In this document: in pieces, positions 60,627-64,000 of the stretch | Numbering within the stretch: the first letter of the stretch is position 1 | Layout: each line of letters starts with the position of its first letter | Origin: Metarhizium brunneum | Lineage: Eukaryota; Ascomycota; Sordariomycetes; Hypocreales; Clavicipitaceae | DNA length: 64,000 nucleotides | NCBI RefSeq assembly: GCF_013426205.1 | Contig: NC_089425.1 | Coordinates: 1,798,001-1,862,000 of the forward strand | Reading direction: 5' to 3' | Notes under the pieces: generated by a model | Databases searched by the model: none | What the model was told of the DNA's origin: nothing | Seen by the model: the letters and a program-made list of their open reading frames with translations, nothing else | Made by a program: the position numbers and the translations under genes

Positions 60627-61448
60627 ATGTCTAACCCTCTCGACACCGAGGCTGGCTCTGAGCTGTTCAGCTCCTACGAAGCAGAGCTTAAGCTTGTACA
60701 GGCCGATCTTCTACAGAAACTGGATCAAATCCCAGAGTTGTCAGGGGATCCCCGCAAAAATGCAGTGTCTCAAGCCGAGCGAGCTTTGGAGGAAGCAGAG
60801 GAGCTTGTTCGTCTGTCCACTGTACCCTGGTGTTTGTTTTTCCTTGACAATCAACAGAATCTAACCGTATCATAGTTGGGATCTATGCGCCTAGAGAAAC
60901 AAAACATTCCAACATCCTCACGAGCCAAGGTCAATCAACGATTCCGCAACTACGAGCAAGATGTCGACTCCCAGCGCCGGAAGCTGAAGTCCTTCTCTAA
61001 TGATCACCAAGGATATGCATCACGATACAGAGATGAGCCTGAGGGCTCAGCAGATGCTCATCTTGAGCAACGCCAGCAGTTGCTCTCCGGCACGGACCGT
61101 CTCGATCGAAGCACCCAGAGGCTAAAGGCTAGTCAGCAATTGGCGTATGAAACAGAGGCCATCGGAGCTAGCACACTAGCCGACCTGTCATCTCAGCGCG
61201 AGAGAATTCAGCAGACGCATGAGACCTTGCTCAATAGTGAAGGCTACGTCGACAGGAGTGTAAAGACGTTGCGGGGGATGGCTCGCAGGTAATGGAGATT
61301 TCTTGAGAGCCCTTGCCTGAACGTACAGTGTGCATCAGAGCTAACAGCGAGACTTTTCAGGATGGCTACGAATAAAATAATTACAATTGCCATTATCACT
61401 GTTCTCGTGCTTTTGATTATCGCAGTCATCATCAGCAAGTTCAGGTGA
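60627..61448 (+). CDS. vti1: Vti1-type Qb-SNARE
   Basis: Three exons, 60627-60806, 60876-61288 and 61361-61448, phases consistent, give 226 aa. The N-terminus MSNPLDTEAGSELFSSYE starts the three-helix Vti domain. After the EEAEELLGSMRLE block comes the SNARE motif: DRLDRSTQRLKASQQLAYET, then ERIQQTHETLLNSEGYVDRS. One C-terminal membrane helix (IITIAIITVLVLLIIAVIIS) ends at SKFR. Vti1 works with several syntaxins in Golgi, endosome and vacuole fusion. Donors are GTTCGT and GTAATG, each with a CTAAC branch point near the acceptor. Confidence 0.94.
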
Positions 61449-62213
61449 TTTGTGTTTTAGCAGTTTGGAGTTCGGGTCATGCATATGGCGACGCTGGCTT
61501 TGCCTGTTTGTTATTCATGTAATGGTATCCCTTTTTGTTTGTGGAGCCGTAGTGGTTATCCCCGTGGTATTGGCCGCTTTGGAGTGACAGGAGCTAGACT
61601 TTGATACGAATACAGCGAGTAGTTGGCCCGTCATTTGACTGCACAAGGATATCATCCACCGTCTCCCATCCAGCTGACACAAAGTCATGTAGTTATGGAC
61701 AGCCCTGCCCTGTCAAACAGCTTAATGCCAAAGCCTTCGGATGAATACGGCAAGAATTACAATGCTCCAGCCATTTCATCCAATACTCTAACACAAACCC
61801 TCCGGCAACAGCAGTTGGTTAGGAGAGCAAAGCAGGAAGCGAGTTAAAGCATATAGGGTAGCTGACTTTACAAAGTGCGAGGTGGCACACTGCTACTCCG
61901 TGGCAGATCCTCTGTGTGGGGCTTTGCCGAACAAATCCCGTTGTACAACCGACCACAGGCTGTGCCGGGGAGCTCCCAACCTCTTCGCGAGGCGGAATTC
62001 ACCACACAAACCTTTCCCTGCACAAACCATCTTCCCTCAACTCCACACGCCTACTGCATCACGTCGTCGCGCGCCTCCCTCTCCAAGCGTCGACTCTCTC
62101 TCCCTCTAGCTCTCAGTACACTGTACTGCAGACAATTTACGGCTGTCATCTGCAATTTCTCCTTCCTCCTTCCCCGCAGCTTGCTACGTGCTTAACGTGG
62201 CGGTTTTGCAGCC
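61449..62213. other. vti1 3' region and scd6 leader
   Basis: Non-coding interval between two same-strand genes. It becomes strongly C/T-rich from about 62,000 to 62,213, consistent with the leader of the downstream gene. No coding feature is supported. Confidence 0.6.
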
Positions 62214-64000
62214 ATGTCTGAATTCTTAGGGTACGCCAGAGCAAATTTTGCGTCTTGACCACGTACCTCCTCTGACGGTATCTTAGCTCTCGCATCTCAC
62301 TGATATCCAAGAGCGACATTCGGTAAGTTCCCAAGCCTATCCATTGGGCTTGTTGCGACGTGACTCGCTGACCGGTACTGCAGCTATGCTGGAACTCTAC
62401 ATGAAATCAACTCGGATGAGTCTACGGTATCCCTCGAAAATGTTCGTTCTTTCGGCACCGAGGGCCGAAGGGGAAGACCCGAGGAGGAGGTTTCCCCGTC
62501 TGACCAAGTGTATGAGTACATTGTGTTTCGTGGCAGTGACGTAAAGGATCTGCGAATCGAAGAACATCCTGGTATCAAGGAGACAAAACCTCCCGCCATA
62601 CCAGATGACCCAGCCATTGTCGGGGTAAGTACAGCACATCGCATTGAGATCCCCTCCTAGTCCATTGTGTGATGAAATATTTGCGGATGTAAACATTTGT
62701 CATATCGGAAAGCGCAAAAAACAATGTCGAGATTTCCGTTGCCTTCCTTCTGATCTTGGGACAATTTTTCCTTTACTTTTTATTCAAACCCGTATTTGCC
62801 ATGAAGCGAAGCTGACCAGCATATTAAGGCTCGAGCTAGAGATGTTCAGCAACCACAACAACCCTCGAATGGAGGGTTCCAACCTCCCTACCCTCCCCAA
62901 AACAACTTCTATGGCGGACCGCCACCACCCAACTCTTGGGGTCGCGGTGGCGGTCCTGGCCCTATGCCAGGCCCTGGCTTTGCCGGAGTACCTTACCCTC
63001 CGCCTCCGGGATGGTTACCTCCTGGTCAAGGATTCCCGCCAGGTCCAGGACCCTGGAGCAACCCTCAGTTTCCTGGTGGCCCTGGCGGTCCTCCAGGACC
63101 AGATGTAGCCCAAAGGGGCCTGCCATCTGGCCCGTCGCAGGATGTCAAATCAGGCACAAGTGCAGATCCAGCGAAAACATCTGGCCCCGTACCGACTGAA
63201 CCAAAGTCTCTTGCCCAAGGTGGACGACAACCTGCCAATGCACCAAATCCACCGGTAGATTCCAAACCCTCAGCTGAGGAAGTAAAGGCTGTTGCCACGA
63301 ACCTAAGCAATGGCTCTGCATCCGCCAAGAACAAGGCACATACACGGCCCACACCTGTTGTTCCCCTTACGGGCAATGCTTCGAAACCTTTTCAACTTCC
63401 CAATACTGGGAAACCAGCTCCTTCTGCCAGTGCAAGGACTGCCTCAACTGCGGCACCTGCTAGTGTTGAAGATGCCACTAGTGCCGCCCGGGCTGCAGTT
63501 GCCGTTGCAATGGCCCAGCTTGGCAATAGTGGAAGTACCGCCATGGACAATCTGACGAGCAAAGTCAACGAGATGAGAGTCCACGCCAACAGGGGAACGT
63601 CTAGCAGCCGTGGCCGTGGGCGAGGCGGGCGACAAGGAGCTGCAAAGGTTGAAGTCCCTGACTCTGATTTCGATTTCGCTCAGTCTAATGCGAAGTTCAA
63701 CAAGGAGGATATTGTCAAGGAGGCTATTGCTAGTGGCGATGTAATCGAATCTCCAAGCGAGACTGTTATCAAAGAACCTGAGACACACCCAGGTAATACT
63801 GATCCGTACAACAAGTCAAGATCATTCTTCGACAACATCTCTAGCGAATCTAGAGAGAGAGCCGAAAACGGTGGCCAGAAACCTGGTGGGCGAGAGTGGC
63901 GAGGAGAGGAACAGCGCAAAAATATGGAAACTTTCGGCCAGGGTAGCGTTGATGGTGGATACCGCAACTACCGTGGCCGCGGACGAGGCCGTGGAGGCCG
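62214..64000 (+). CDS. scd6: Scd6/LSM14-type decapping activator (partial, cut by window end)
   Basis: Exons 62214-62230, 62287-62322, 62384-62624 and 62829 to the window end, with matched phases (first three exons total 98 codons). The N-terminal LSm14 domain reads MSEFLGSRISLISKSDIRYAG and VYEYIVFRGSDVKDLRI. A Pro/Gly-rich region follows, then DSDFDFAQSNAKFNKED (DFDF/FDF motif), NKSRSFFDNISSE (FFD box) and METFGQGSVDGGYR (TFG box). The protein then enters an RG-rich segment that runs off the end. Scd6/LSM14 binds Dhh1/Edc3 and eIF4G, and represses translation in P-bodies. The 3' end lies outside this window. Donor types include GTACGC and GTAAGT, each with a nearby CTGAC branch point except the first. 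Confidence 0.93.

Noticed and set aside
1..64000. Bacterial-type features (operons, Shine-Dalgarno sites, CRISPR array, insertion sequences)
   Set aside because: Genes carry spliceosomal introns and lie on alternating strands with long spacers. No regularly spaced direct repeats or transposase frames were seen.
1..64000. Secondary-metabolite or virus-derived cluster
   Set aside because: No polyketide synthase, peptide synthetase, terpene cyclase, capsid or polymerase domains were recognised. The genes are mostly housekeeping.

Overview
This window is nuclear DNA of a filamentous ascomycete (Pezizomycotina), most likely a Sordariomycete and possibly Hypocreales. The evidence is short introns (about 50-200 bp) with GTAAGT-type donors and CTAAC/CTGAC branch points, and ortholog types confined to filamentous fungi: a HAM-5-like MAP-kinase scaffold and a PARP plus UBE2Q-type UBC fusion. 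Gene spacing and codon use also look fungal. There is no prokaryotic operon structure, CRISPR array or obvious virus. The order assignment is inference.

Layout. 1-2.2 kb: vps24 (ESCRT-III). 2.2-21.2 kb: a long gene-poor stretch holding one convincing gene, a 156-aa disordered protein at 10.26-10.73 kb, plus a short telomere-like heptamer array and many copies of a TACGGAGTA/TACTCCGTA palindrome. 21.26-26.27 kb: ham-5-like WD40 scaffold (1607 aa). 28.0-32.4 kb: a compact cluster of PIG-H, the tRNA pseudouridine synthase Pus3/Deg1 (minus), a divergent Rho/Ras-like GTPase and RNA polymerase III subunit Rpc17/RPC9 (minus). 34.18-35.54 kb: PRPP synthetase of the Prs1 type with an approximately 110-aa insertion. 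36.85-40.74 kb: PARP-UBC fusion (minus). 42.24-44.17 kb: a type II membrane protein of unknown function. 44.49-45.52 kb: small SET-domain protein (minus). 45.5-50.4 kb: gene-poor. 50.43-53.19 kb: large disordered protein with an N-terminal eIF4E-binding-like motif. 54.53-55.11 kb: ribosomal protein L26 (minus). 55.69-56.69 kb: cox11 (minus). 57.26-58.98 kb: FAD-dependent amine-oxidase-like protein (minus). 60.63-61.45 kb: vti1 SNARE. 62.21 kb to the end: scd6/LSM14, cut by the window edge.

Most genes are housekeeping (vesicle traffic, tRNA modification, Pol III, translation, nucleotide synthesis, cytochrome oxidase assembly, GPI anchors), arranged as independent units rather than a cluster or pathway. 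I found no biosynthetic cluster and no clear undescribed system. The most unusual items are the PARP-UBC fusion, the putative eIF4E-binding protein, the degenerate small GTPase, and two families of short palindromes that recur in non-coding DNA. Exon borders were placed by eye from reading frame and splice consensus. They are firm where phases match and are flagged where they do not.
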